Source: Nitrosospira multiformis
GTDB lineage: Bacteria; Pseudomonadota; Gammaproteobacteria; Burkholderiales; Nitrosomonadaceae
NCBI RefSeq assembly: GCF_900103165.1
Contig: NZ_FNKY01000001.1
Coordinates: forward strand, 2,356,001 to 2,420,000
Length of the DNA stretch: 64,000 nucleotides
Direction of reading: 5' to 3'
Position 1 is the stretch's first letter. Each line of letters starts with the position of its first letter. A model generated the notes under the pieces. It was given only the letters and a program-made list of their open reading frames with translations. It was not told where the DNA came from and searched no databases. Shown here one piece after another: positions 1 to 8,652 of the stretch. The translations under genes were made by a program, and so were the position numbers.

Positions 1-195
1 GAGCCTGCGCCGCGATTAAACATTACGAATTGCGAACAGATGATAATCAGAGGCTTACAAAGCATTAGCGTACTTTAATTTCCCTTTCGTCAAACGCCCC
101 CATAAACAATACCTGCCCTCGTCAATGGTTTTGGCGTACGTAAAGCCGGTTTACCCCATTTCATTGATGCTTGGTTGATGCATGGCGGAATACTG

Positions 196-1149
196 TTAAA
201 TATTACTTGATAAAGCTATTCCGTAAGCATGGTGGCGCATAGCGGTTGCAAGGCAATCGGAGTCCAACCCTCCAAACGCATACACCGGCATAGGCAACTT
301 ATTTGTTAGGTCAGCAAATTTTTTCCAGCCCATGCCGGAAACATTTGGATGTGTTGGCGTGGAACGTACTGGTGATAATGATACGAAATTTGCACGCAAG
401 GTAACAGCATGTGCGAGCTCACTTGCATTATGACATGAGACTGACAATAATGGTATGCAAGGTCGGGTACGCATGTTCATTAGCTGATTGGCTGACAGAT
501 GGATGCCGTCAGCACCGGACTTAAGAGCAAGCGGCTCGTTTCCATTCACTAAGATTTTTGCACCATACTTATGCGCCAAATTGACGATAGGACGCATAAT
601 CTGTATATGTTGGTCGGGGTTCATGCTCCGTATGCGTACTTGCATCAAACGTACCCCTTGTTCCAACAAATAAATAAGGCGCCTCATAAGTTTCACCTTA
701 ATACCAGGGCAAGGGCCAGCATTGATAATGGCATATATCAGGGGCAATGCAATTGCTTGAAGGATTTTTTCATTCGCTGGTAACAAGGGCGTCACAGTAA
801 CTGAACTTGGATTCTCCCAGGATATACGTTGACCTTCCCGGCCCGAAGGCGTCCCTTCCCAGGAAAAAATACGGTAGACGTGTAACTTAACAATTTTGTC
901 GGGATAAATGTGGCTGTAGCTTATCCATGGATAAGCTACTTTTAATCTAATACCCAATTCTTCATATAATTCCCGTGTGATAGCTTGGTCGGCACTCTCT
1001 CCCGACTCAAATTTACCCCCCGGGAATTCCCAGAAACCGGCAGATTCCTTTCCATAAGGACGCTCTGCCATAAGTACATGTCCATCTTCTCTTTGTACTA
1101 CAGCAAAGGCTACATTTATCGATGGCAAATTTTGCACTGTATCTTGCAT
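196..1149 (-). CDS. Nudix hydrolase fused to a ThiE/TenI-like domain
   Basis: 317 residues. The N-terminal half is a MutT-type Nudix domain; the Nudix box runs about residues 44-66 (GGKFESGESADQ, then RELYEELGI), so it likely hydrolyses oxidised nucleoside triphosphates such as 8-oxo-dGTP. The C-terminal half (about 140-317) looks like a thiamine-phosphate synthase/TenI barrel, with GADGIHLSANQ and a late FGGL motif. This Nudix-ThiE fusion is a known betaproteobacterial architecture; whether the second half is catalytic cannot be told here. The start at 1149 gives the complete Nudix fold. An IS3 relic lies directly upstream, so its native promoter region may have been altered. Confidence 0.9.
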   Translation of the reverse strand: MQDTVQNLPSINVAFAVVQREDGHVLMAERPYGKESAGFWEFPGGKFESGESADQAITRELYEELGIRLKVAYPWISYSHIYPDKIVKLHVYRIFSWEGTPSGREGQRISWENPSSVTVTPLLPANEKILQAIALPLIYAIINAGPCPGIKVKLMRRLIYLLEQGVRLMQVRIRSMNPDQHIQIMRPIVNLAHKYGAKILVNGNEPLALKSGADGIHLSANQLMNMRTRPCIPLLSVSCHNASELAHAVTLRANFVSLSPVRSTPTHPNVSGMGWKKFADLTNKLPMPVYAFGGLDSDCLATAMRHHAYGIALSSNI

Positions 1150-1151
1150 AG

Positions 1152-1294
1152 TTATTGACGCTTTTTCAACTTCCGTACCTCGGCCGCAGATACCACCGCA
1201 TCGTCACTGCGCATCTCCAGCGCCTGTGGCGCTCGATCCCAGTCATTACTTCAATGCGTTCAACACCAGAAGCACTATGCATAGTATCAGGCAT
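1152..1294 (-). pseudogene. IS3-family OrfA (transposase helix-turn-helix) remnant
   Basis: Read on the minus strand from 1294, a short frame gives VERIEVMTGIERHRRW, which resembles the start of IS3/IS2-type OrfA proteins. In another frame the same stretch ends with RSDDAVVSAAEVRKLKKRQ, which resembles the coiled-coil segment near the OrfA end. The middle of the gene is gone and the parts are out of frame, so it is a decayed relic. It abuts the start of the Nudix gene. The following 1295-1536 contains no gene that I can support. Confidence 0.55.
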
Positions 1295-1536
1295 ACGCCT
1301 ATCTCCTATTATCAGTGCGTCCGTGTCCGGTTCAATTGGGGGTTACTACATCCTGACCATTGAGTTAACAAACCATTGTTCTACCTACATTTAGCCAGGG
1401 CAGGCACATACCGAGTATTTGTTCTTCAGAAGATTTCCAAATCAACAGGGTTCAGCTAATTTTTCCATAAACCCGTGAGTTAATATGTGGACTTTGGTAT
1501 AGCTTTTGGAATTATCTGCCCGAGTTCCGGGCATTA

Positions 1537-2976
1537 TTATGACAACCCTGGCGCTGTGCCTTCACCATTAGAAACAATGGCATCAATTTGTACCAATGCA
1601 TCCATGGGGAGAGTTGACACGCCAACTGTTGTTCTTGCAGGAAGATCGCTTCTGAAGAATGTTGTGTAAACTTCGTCTACAGCACCGCTATCCGCGATAT
1701 TTTTAAGGGCGATATTTACTTTAACTATATCATCCATACCGTGATCGATACTTTCCAGGATCGCCTCGATATTCTTTAAGCACTGTCCAGCCTGCTCTTT
1801 TACCCCGCCGGCTACCATTTTGCCGGATCTGGGATCGATACCTAATTGAGCCGAAATATGATTGTAATGAGAAAAAGCTACCGTTTGAGTAGCTAGAGAA
1901 CTTTGTGGTGCATTTTCCGTATTGTTTGCTTCTATGACGATTCTATGTCTGTCCTCAACAGCTTGCGGGGGCGTGCCGTCTCCGTGTGACACGACTGCTT
2001 CAATTTGCACTAAAGCATGCATGGGTAAACCTGAAGCTGCAACCACTGTCCGTGCAGGAAAGTATCCTTCCGCCCTGGCGATAGCCGAGTCCGGGAAAAA
2101 TGTTGTATAGACTTTGTTTACGGCTTCAATATCCGAGAGGTTTTTAAGGAATATAGTGGTTTTAACAATATCGTCGAAAGGAACGTTGATATTTTCTAAA
2201 ATGGCCTTGATATTTTTTAGGCATTGTCCAGCCTGTTTTTTTACATCACCCGCTACCAATTTGCCAGATTTAGGATCGATGGGTAATTGAGCTGAAATGT
2301 TATTGTAATGAGAAAAAGCCACAGTTTGAGTAGATGCAGGACTTTTAGGTGCATGCTCAGTATTTCTTGCAACTTTTCCCGGCTCATTTTCCGTGTCTCT
2401 TGCAGCTTCTCCGGTCTGTTCACCAATCGACTGATGGAAAAAAACTTGCTCACCCGTTCTCATCTGATCACGCATAAAATTCCGTGCCTGACTGTGGAAT
2501 GCCATCTCACGCATAAAATTTCGTGCCTGAGGGATGCTGTCATAGGTAGGATCGCGGCGAGACTCTGGCGAAGGTGTACCTTCTCCGTTTGAAATAACTG
2601 CGTCAATTTGAACCAAAGCATCACCCATAGGTAAAGCTGCAACTGCGACTGTCGTCCTTGCAGGAAGATAGCTTTGGAAGAATGTTGCATAAACCGCATC
2701 TAAAGCGTCAATATCCAGGATATTCTTAAGGAATATAGTGATTTTAACCACATCGTCCATAACGTGGTCGACGCTTTCTACAATTGCTTTAATATTTGCC
2801 AAGCATTGCTTTGCCTGCGCTTTTACACCACCAGCTACTATTTCCCCAGATTTTGGATCGATACCTAATTGAGCTGAAATATGGTTGTAATGAGAAAAAG
2901 CTACGGTTTGTGTAGATACACAACTCCTTGGTGCATTTTCCGTATTTCTTGAAAGCTTTATAAGATTGCCACTCAT
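1537..2976 (-). CDS. Protein of three tandem RidA (YjgF/Rid) domains
   Basis: 479 residues made of three consecutive Rid domains, about residues 15-135, 215-335 and 350-479. Each opens with TQTVAFSHYN and ISAQL, then an IDP(K/R)SG segment, and ends with PART.V, LPM and ALVQI(D/E)A. The arginine in PART corresponds to the RidA arginine that binds the 2-aminoacrylate/imine carboxylate, and it is present in all three. Single Rid proteins (about 130 residues) act as homotrimers in the cytosol, deaminating reactive enamines. Here one chain carries three copies. The linker between domains 1 and 2 has its own short duplication (QARNFMR twice). High similarity between units implies fairly recent tandem duplication. 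No signal peptide is visible. Confidence 0.88.
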   Translation of the reverse strand: MSGNLIKLSRNTENAPRSCVSTQTVAFSHYNHISAQLGIDPKSGEIVAGGVKAQAKQCLANIKAIVESVDHVMDDVVKITIFLKNILDIDALDAVYATFFQSYLPARTTVAVAALPMGDALVQIDAVISNGEGTPSPESRRDPTYDSIPQARNFMREMAFHSQARNFMRDQMRTGEQVFFHQSIGEQTGEAARDTENEPGKVARNTEHAPKSPASTQTVAFSHYNNISAQLPIDPKSGKLVAGDVKKQAGQCLKNIKAILENINVPFDDIVKTTIFLKNLSDIEAVNKVYTTFFPDSAIARAEGYFPARTVVAASGLPMHALVQIEAVVSHGDGTPPQAVEDRHRIVIEANNTENAPQSSLATQTVAFSHYNHISAQLGIDPRSGKMVAGGVKEQAGQCLKNIEAILESIDHGMDDIVKVNIALKNIADSGAVDEVYTTFFRSDLPARTTVGVSTLPMDALVQIDAIVSNGEGTAPGLS

Positions 2977-3229
2977 ATCAATAATCTTCCTTTTTCACTC
3001 ACATTTCAGTCAGGCCAGATTCATGTCAGACATAACCGAGGCGAACCACCAATCAATAAGTACCTCGGTCCGGTAGGATCGATTGCAGCAACTCGAAGAA
3101 AGCATTTTGATTGCGTTTGCCGGGCATCCTTGCACAGCGCGTAGCGCAAGCCGCGTATCGAATTTCCATGGGCTATGCTATGCCCCGCAGCCCCCCATTC
3201 AGCAAGTCCGAGGTGCGGAAGCGAAGCCC

Positions 3230-3397
3230 CTAGCAGCCTGTCGGACTTAAAGGAAATCGGCTGCAAAAGCGTCTGGCTGGTCTATATTTCGCCGCTTTTT
3301 CGACCAATAGAACAACTATTGGCCTTCAAAATCGTCAGAATCTAGCCTCACCCAGTCGCATTTTCGCTTCGATTCTTCAAGTCCGACAGACTGCTAG
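3230..3397. repeat. MITE-like element, family A, copy 1 (168 bp)
   Basis: Bounded by 19-bp terminal inverted repeats with one mismatch: CTAGCAGCCTGTCGGACTT at 3230-3248 and its complement at 3379-3397. The interior is non-coding. A diverged copy in the opposite orientation lies at 63683-63855. The CTAG at each end could be a target duplication of the type made by IS5-group elements (inference). It interrupts the ParA-like fragment to its right. The 3000-3229 stretch to its left has no gene I can support. Confidence 0.8.
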
Positions 3398-3550
3398 TAG
3401 AGATTGTCGCTCATGAAGTCGAGTGACATCCGGCGGGTTTGCATCAGCTACAACTCAACTTCCCGGACGCTTCAATCAACAGCGATATTCAGTGCCAGGT
3501 TGTCTTACCAATTCCTCCGTTTTTGTTTGCAACTACAGTTACTCCTATAT
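3398..3550 (-). pseudogene. Truncated, frameshifted ParA/McdA-type ATPase remnant
   Basis: Downstream of acRAF on the same strand an open frame gives VTVVANKNGGIGKTT, the deviant Walker A start of ParA-family ATPases (P-loop codons about 3498-3518). The frame then shifts: the next bases read LALNIAVD one frame over, as expected after KTT if one C had been lost. Weak similarity continues (VVADANPPD) past further stops until the MITE at 3397 cuts it off. In many alpha-carboxysome loci a ParA-type McdA, which spaces carboxysomes on the nucleoid, sits near acRAF. That context makes a dead mcdA the best reading; another ParA is possible. Confidence 0.6.
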
Positions 3551-3564
3551 CCAATATGCTTAAC

Positions 3565-3828
3565 CTAGGTGGGATCAATTAGCTCATCTACTCGTTGTGC
3601 AAATGCTTTATCGTCTTCACTTAGTACTTTCTCATTACTAGCGTATACAGTGATATTTGCATAGTTTAACCCAAAACTAATATCCGGATAATATTCTGTT
3701 TCTTTAGATAAGTCAGCCAGACGATCGAGAAAGATACGAAGACTGTTATAACCATCAAATTGGAATCGTCTGAATAGGCTGGGCGGGTGGTCTTTGCAAA
3801 TCCAGAGCTGTTCTGCGTTTTCATCCAT
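3565..3828 (-). CDS. acRAF, pterin-dehydratase-like RuBisCO assembly factor
   Basis: 87 residues, counted from the ATG at 3828, which has AGGAG eight bases upstream; an ATG seven codons earlier lacks one. The sequence (LFRRFQFDGYNSLRIFLDRL, YYPDISFG, YANITVYA) is a pterin-4a-carbinolamine dehydratase fold without the paired catalytic histidines. That is the signature of the alpha-carboxysome RuBisCO assembly factor acRAF, a RuBisCO chaperone. It reads in the same direction as the carboxysome operon but is separated from csoS1 by nearly 1 kb of IS3 debris, so it probably needs its own promoter. Confidence 0.82.
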   Translation of the reverse strand: MDENAEQLWICKDHPPSLFRRFQFDGYNSLRIFLDRLADLSKETEYYPDISFGLNYANITVYASNEKVLSEDDKAFAQRVDELIDPT

Positions 3829-3949
3829 CACTATCTCCTGATTCCTCAAAAATACAATATGTATAATACTATCAGAAACTTGGATGGAACCGCATTGGAA
3901 TAATGCTGCAACCGATCCGCATGGCGTCCAAGATGACTCCGAGAGATAG

Positions 3950-4095
3950 TTTTTGGCGTTAGTAAACCGGGGCGGGTTTGGTACGGGTTTTGAAGATCTT
4001 ACGATCAGTTCGTACTCGAAGCTGATGAAGAGACTCTAAGCCATAGCGTTTTCAAACGCATCGCCGACCGTTCCCAGGGGAAGCCCTTTGGAGTT
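3950..4095 (-). pseudogene. IS3-family transposase fragment (minus strand)
   Basis: Read leftward from about 4095: GTVGDAFENAMA, a stop, then SLFISFEYELI. This matches the DDE-region block of IS3 OrfB proteins (GDAxDNAxAESFFxxLExEL). A stop and frame changes show it is dead. It lies head to head with the plus-strand fragment that follows. Confidence 0.6.
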
Positions 4096-4218
4096 TGAAT
4101 TGCCCCGTTTCCAGGAGCGATTCAGTCTATTGGTGAGCAGATGAGCACTGGCTTGGTGCTGACTGCACTGAATATGGCTTTGCAACAACGCCACCCCTAA
4201 CAAGTTATTCATCATAGC

Positions 4219-4490
4219 GACCAAGGGAGCCAATACACCAGCATGGCCTTCGGCAATCACTACCGCCAGATGGCTGTGCTGTCTTCCATGGGAATGGTGG
4301 GCGATGCGTTTGATAATCTCATGGCGGAGAGTTTCTTCACCAGCCTTGAGTGCGAACTCATTGACCACAAGACCTTCAAAACCCGTAGCCCGCCTGGCGG
4401 TATTTACCTGGATCGAAGGCTGGTACAACCCCAGGCGACGTCATAGCACGCTGGGATACCTGTCACCTGTTAATTTCGAAAGGATATCGC
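4219..4490 (+). pseudogene. IS3-family OrfB transposase C-terminal fragment
   Basis: Plus-strand reading begins DQGSQYTSMAFGNHYRQ and runs through MGMVGDAFDNLMAESFFTSL and ECELIDHKTFKTR. After a frameshift near 4385 it continues one frame over with IEGWYNPRRRHSTLGYLSPV. These are the typical C-terminal third and conserved final block of IS3-family OrfB. No inverted repeat or OrfA was found beside it, so the element is not mobile. The adjoining 4491-4787 holds no gene I can support. Confidence 0.8.
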
Positions 4491-4787
4491 CGACCTCTAT
4501 TTCTGAATCTGATGTCGAGTGTAAGAAGCCCCAGCTAACAGCAATGAGCGCTTGGGAATCAAGTCCGTAACCGTCCACGAGAATGGGTCAACTCCATGCC
4601 TCTATCCCCCTGTCCCGAGAATCCAATGATTTTTTATCCGAAAATCATCTCTTCCCGTCCATTCTTTTTTACGAAAAAAGAACTCTTAGTTTCCCCTGAC
4701 ACATTTTATTGCCAGCGCATCAAACACAGTAACATCAACAAGGCACATCACTTTGGTTTTAGTGAATATCACTACCGCCTCCACCAA

Positions 4788-5108
4788 TTACAACTGTTCG
4801 GGCCTCGTTACGTCCGATGATTTAGCCGGTAGAATCTGTTCAACTTCAGAGTGTGGGCGCGCAATAATATGTGCGGCAGCTAGACCGTCACCCACACGTT
4901 CACACGCATCAGCACCGGCACGAACTGCTGCGTTGACAGCACCCGTCTCGCCGCGAACTAAAACAGTGACATAGCCGCCTCCAACAAACTGCCGGCCAAT
5001 GAGACGAACCTCTGAAGCCTTGGTCATGGCATCAGCTGCCTCAATCGCTGGAACTAAGCCACGTGTTTCAATCATTCCTAACGCTATGCCCATCCTTTCG
5101 TTTTCCAT
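4788..5108 (-). CDS. csoS1B: Carboxysome shell hexamer protein CsoS1 (long, csoS1B-like)
   Basis: 106-residue single BMC-domain protein (GIALGMIETRG, AADAM, VRLIGRQFVGGGYVTVLVRG, AAHIIARPH). Such proteins form the hexamers that tile the facets of the alpha-carboxysome shell, with central pores passing bicarbonate and ribulose bisphosphate. Compared with the two upstream copies it has 13 extra C-terminal residues after VEQIL (ending RPEQL), as in the longer CsoS1B type. It is the third of three tandem copies, spaced about 45 bp apart, and probably the last gene of the operon because IS debris follows. Confidence 0.93.
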   Translation of the reverse strand: MENERMGIALGMIETRGLVPAIEAADAMTKASEVRLIGRQFVGGGYVTVLVRGETGAVNAAVRAGADACERVGDGLAAAHIIARPHSEVEQILPAKSSDVTRPEQL

Positions 5109-5154
5109 GTATTAACTCCTGATAAAATTCCTAGTATTCAAATGCAAATGAAGC

Positions 5155-5436
5155 TTAAAGTATTTGTTCAACTTCCGTATGCGGACGCGCAATAATGTGG
5201 GCAGCAGCTAAACCGTCACCCACGCGTTCACACGCATCAGCACCGGCACGAACTGCTGCGTTGACAGCACCCGTCTCACCGCGAACTAAAACAGTGACAT
5301 AGCCACCTCCAACAAATTGCCGGCCAATGAGACGAACCTCTGCAGCCTTGGTCATGGCATCAGCCGCCTCGATTGCTGGAACCATGCCACGTGTTTCTAT
5401 CATTCCTAAAGCTATTCCCATTTTTTCGCTTGCCAT
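5155..5436 (-). CDS. csoS1A: Carboxysome shell hexamer protein CsoS1
   Basis: 93-residue BMC-domain protein, nearly identical to its two neighbours. Differences are clustered at the N-terminus (MASEKMGIAL, GMVPAIEAADAMTKAA) and a single H-T-E instead of H-S-E near the end. It is preceded by TATCAGGAGTTAAAA, the same leader style as the next copy. It forms shell facet hexamers together with the flanking copies. The A/C naming follows gene order and cannot be fixed from sequence alone. Confidence 0.92.
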   Translation of the reverse strand: MASEKMGIALGMIETRGMVPAIEAADAMTKAAEVRLIGRQFVGGGYVTVLVRGETGAVNAAVRAGADACERVGDGLAAAHIIARPHTEVEQIL

Positions 5437-5480
5437 TTTTAACTCCTGATAAAATTTAATCGCACCAAAGCAAATGAAGC

Positions 5481-5762
5481 TTAAAGTATCTGTTCAACTT
5501 CAGAGTGTGGACGCGCAATAATATGTGCGGCAGCTAAACCGTCACCCACGCGTTCACAAGCGTCAGCACCGGCACGAACTGCTGCATTGACAGCACCCGT
5601 CTCGCCGCGAACTAAAACAGTGACATAGCCACCTCCAACAAATTGCCGGCCAATGAGACGAACCTCCGAAGCCTTGGTCATGGCATCAGCTGCCTCAATT
5701 GCAGGAACTAAGCCACGTGTTTCTATCATTCCTAACGCTATTCCCATTTTTTCTTTTGCCAT
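5481..5762 (-). CDS. csoS1C: Carboxysome shell hexamer protein CsoS1
   Basis: 93-residue BMC-domain protein, first of the three tandem csoS1 genes and 91 bp downstream of csoS4B. Almost the entire chain matches the other copies at both protein and DNA level, implying recent duplication or gene conversion. It builds the facets of the carboxysome shell. A start at 5762 is fixed by the preceding purine-rich stretch and the conserved MGIALGMIETRG opening. Confidence 0.92.
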   Translation of the reverse strand: MAKEKMGIALGMIETRGLVPAIEAADAMTKASEVRLIGRQFVGGGYVTVLVRGETGAVNAAVRAGADACERVGDGLAAAHIIARPHSEVEQIL

Positions 5763-5853
5763 TTTTTGTTCTCTTACTGTTAATTTAAAATCGTTAAGTC
5801 ACTTGCTGCTGATTAAAAGTCCCGGGGTGTTGCGGGGTACTCCATTTTCTATT

Positions 5854-6108
5854 TCACCAATCGTCCTCAGACCAATGATCGATAATTCCCCCGATAGTCA
5901 GATCGGTGGTGATCTTAGGATTATCAGTGGCCAGCCTTGCAGCCGTTCCTTCCACAGTGATGACAAAATCTCCCGGCTTGCAGCCAATAGGATCGAGTGC
6001 AACCTCCAACTTACCTGAAGCGTTCTCCACTACACGCAACGATTGAGTAGTTAACCAAAAATGACGTTTGGTTGTAACCAAGTTTCGTACAACACGCTGT
6101 ATATTCAT
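5854..6108 (-). CDS. csoS4B: Carboxysome shell pentamer protein CsoS4B
   Basis: 84 residues of the EutN/CcmL/CsoS4 family (pfam BMC vertex), with LDPIGCKPGDFVI, GTAARLA and IIDHW. These pentamers cap the twelve vertices of the carboxysome. The start ATG overlaps the csoS4A stop by four bases, so the two are translationally coupled. CsoS4B is usually the more important vertex protein for a sealed shell (family knowledge). Confidence 0.92.
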   Translation of the reverse strand: MNIQRVVRNLVTTKRHFWLTTQSLRVVENASGKLEVALDPIGCKPGDFVITVEGTAARLATDNPKITTDLTIGGIIDHWSEDDW

Positions 6109-6383
6109 TTAGCCTGCTTCTTTACACCCTTTGATTCATCTTCCCAGTAATCGATAATGCCAACAATAGTGAAATCACTGGGATAGTCATTGCTGCCTGC
6201 TGCGGATCGGGCAGCAGAACTCCCAACGATTATCACCCAATCACCTTCCTTACAGCCGACCGGATCAACGGCGACCTGCCTGCTAGAACTCTCTCTCTCC
6301 CTAACTACCAGCAGACGACGGGTACCCAGCTGCCCAATTCGTGAAGTAGCTACTAATGTTTTTTCTACTTGGCAGATTTTCAT
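6105..6383 (-). CDS. csoS4A: Carboxysome shell pentamer protein CsoS4A
   Basis: 92 residues when started at MKICQVEKTLVATSRIG, the conserved CsoS4A opening; a longer upstream frame overlaps csoS2 and lacks similarity. VDPVGCKEGDWVIIVGSSAA and GIIDYW mark the pentameric vertex family. Only 47 bases separate it from the csoS2 stop. In the standard order the carbonic anhydrase gene csoSCA lies in that gap; here it is absent. Confidence 0.92.
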   Translation of the reverse strand: MKICQVEKTLVATSRIGQLGTRRLLVVRERESSSRQVAVDPVGCKEGDWVIIVGSSAARSAAGSNDYPSDFTIVGIIDYWEDESKGVKKQAK

Positions 6384-6430
6384 TATATCGATAAAAATGA
6401 CTTGATTATCTTGTTGACGACCATAATATA

Positions 6431-8566
6431 TTAACCCCGTCCTCCGCCAGACACAGTAATGGGAGCGGAAGCTGCGGGTGACCAACCCACCATTCCTGTA
6501 ACGTGATGCGTAGGCTCGGGATGGGTAGCCTTAGCTTTAAACTTTCTTGCACCCGCCCACGCATGTAAATCACCACTACGCTGGCTGGGATTACGTTCAG
6601 CAGCAATATAGCCCTCAGTACCAGTAACATTATCTTTCGATATCCAGGCACTACCTGTAATCGTTCTACCCTCGATGCGGCCTTCACCCGTTATACGTGA
6701 TTTGTCGGCACTGGCTTCAACTTTAGGTCGCGGATTAAAATTAAATTCCTGATTGCCGGTAATCTTACCTACTCCGGCAGAAAACGTGCCGGTGATGCGG
6801 CTTCCCGCAGTTGGCGCATTGACGGCATCTATACCGGTACGTACCTGACTTTCACGCTGAGGGGAGCGAATACTAAAACTATCGTTTATTTGCTTAATAC
6901 GCTCCATTAAATCCGTGTCGACATCCTTCCCAGGATTGGCAACATAATATCGCGTACCTGTAATTTCATGCTCACTACCGCGTTGCGTACCTGACACCTG
7001 ATCCACATTGAGGGGGAGATCACCGCTAACATGATTACCTGATGCCATTTGCGATGAAATCCGACGCCCAGCTTTATCCTCATTCTCCGCAGAACAAAAA
7101 GCCTGATACTGATTTGGTCCCGCATAAGGCGTACCAGTAATGGCACCACATACGCCTTGCTCATCACCCGTTACCTTCTCGTTATGCTCGATATCTACAC
7201 CGGTTACGCGCTGCCCCTCCCACGTTATAGCATGGGATACATTTCCATTGCCAGCTTGGGCGGGTGACGTTCCACAATGACAAGTATATTGCTCGGCACC
7301 GGAATATTCAGTGCCAGAAATATTTTGGCAAATACCTTTTTCTTCCGTGCCCGTAATATTTCCACGCTGGCGTATTCGCTGTCCGACTTGCGTTCCTGTT
7401 GTGCGAGCTCCCTGCAATGTATGGCTTATACCAACTTTTTTGGGCAAATCGCGCCCATTCGTTTCACATAATGGCTGTTTGGCTGCCGGCATCAGATATT
7501 GATTACCTGTAACATCGCGACAGGACCCGCTTTCATCGCCAGTTGTCAGTTCGCTGCGACCCACCGCGGTCCCTGTAATCGGACGGCCGCCCGCCGATTC
7601 CTCATTACTATATACAATACTGCGATTGCGAGAACCGATTGATTTGACAGAGCGTCCCAGGTTGGCGCCAAATACAGAGCGTCCATGCGGATCATTCTGG
7701 CTTTGAAACTGCATCGGTGCATAACTTCCCTGTTCCCGGCGTGGTAACAGGTCATCAACGAGTTCCTGGTCACATTCTCCGGTAATCTGTAAAGCAGGAT
7801 TGGATTCATCCCCGGTAATGCTTATTTTACTGCGCACCTGTGATCCGGTTACAATTTGTCCGGCCACTGTTTTACTTGCACCAACCTTAATGCCCCCCTC
7901 GCGAGGATTGTAACCCGCCTCTGTTCCAATATACTGAATGCCAGTTACCTGGAGAGCAGCTCCACGTTCATCACCCGTAACATTCTCTCCACAGCCAATT
8001 CGAACTCCGGTAACCTTGTGACCGGCATAGCTCTTACTTTCCGTTACCTTCGGTGGATACTGAATTGGATTGGCATTACGCAAACGTCCGCTTGGGCGTG
8101 CAGCAACATCTCTAGCCTGCCCACTATTTATACGCTCGTTACGGACAGCCTGTGCTGCCAATCGGCCCGCGCCCATGCCCGGCATCGTATTAACATTTAC
8201 CGCGGGTAAATAAACAGAGCCTGGATCCATTGTCGTCACAGAGGCTTTATGTTTCAGTATTCCTTTTTTACCCTGAACTAATTCAGCACGACGGGCACGC
8301 GACGCATCACGACCCGTCATTGGTGCCTGACCAGTGTTCTTTATTGTAGTAGCGCTTAATTGTGCTGGAAAAACGTTCGATGGAACCGCTTCTGACGGAA
8401 ATAAGCCGGCAGGCCGCGTAATCGTCTCTTGATCCGCACGCACACGTTCTTTCGCAGGCGGCAACCCTGCTTTTCCATTTACCAATTGACTACGTCGCAT
8501 GCGCGACGCATTTCGTCCGGTTTGAAAGTCCAATAAAGCGCTAGAGTTTGACATAATTTCACTCAT
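6431..8566 (-). CDS. csoS2: Carboxysome scaffold protein CsoS2
   Basis: 711-residue, intrinsically disordered scaffold that links RuBisCO to the shell. The N-terminal part has basic RuBisCO-binding peptides: ASRMRRSQLVNGKAGL near residue 20, SRARRAELVQGKKG near 90 and a weaker one near 140. The middle holds about six repeats with paired VTG/ITG and GDE motifs, for example VTGDERG and ITGTPYAG, many with a cysteine. The C-terminal part (about 590-711) has the shell-anchoring VTG-rich repeats and ends SGGGRG. Its length is at the short end for CsoS2. Whether it uses the programmed frameshift known in Halothiobacillus was not determined. Confidence 0.95.
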   Translation of the reverse strand: MSEIMSNSSALLDFQTGRNASRMRRSQLVNGKAGLPPAKERVRADQETITRPAGLFPSEAVPSNVFPAQLSATTIKNTGQAPMTGRDASRARRAELVQGKKGILKHKASVTTMDPGSVYLPAVNVNTMPGMGAGRLAAQAVRNERINSGQARDVAARPSGRLRNANPIQYPPKVTESKSYAGHKVTGVRIGCGENVTGDERGAALQVTGIQYIGTEAGYNPREGGIKVGASKTVAGQIVTGSQVRSKISITGDESNPALQITGECDQELVDDLLPRREQGSYAPMQFQSQNDPHGRSVFGANLGRSVKSIGSRNRSIVYSNEESAGGRPITGTAVGRSELTTGDESGSCRDVTGNQYLMPAAKQPLCETNGRDLPKKVGISHTLQGARTTGTQVGQRIRQRGNITGTEEKGICQNISGTEYSGAEQYTCHCGTSPAQAGNGNVSHAITWEGQRVTGVDIEHNEKVTGDEQGVCGAITGTPYAGPNQYQAFCSAENEDKAGRRISSQMASGNHVSGDLPLNVDQVSGTQRGSEHEITGTRYYVANPGKDVDTDLMERIKQINDSFSIRSPQRESQVRTGIDAVNAPTAGSRITGTFSAGVGKITGNQEFNFNPRPKVEASADKSRITGEGRIEGRTITGSAWISKDNVTGTEGYIAAERNPSQRSGDLHAWAGARKFKAKATHPEPTHHVTGMVGWSPAASAPITVSGGGRG

Positions 8567-8652
8567 TAATGCTTAAATTTAATCTGGGTAACAACCAATA
8601 CTTTTACCAGAAAAAATCAAAAAGATATAGTAACGTGCAATATTATGAGAAA

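Noticed and set aside
3021-3266. An 81-residue frame left of and overlapping the family A MITE
   Set aside because: It runs into the MITE inverted repeat and has no domain or ribosome site.
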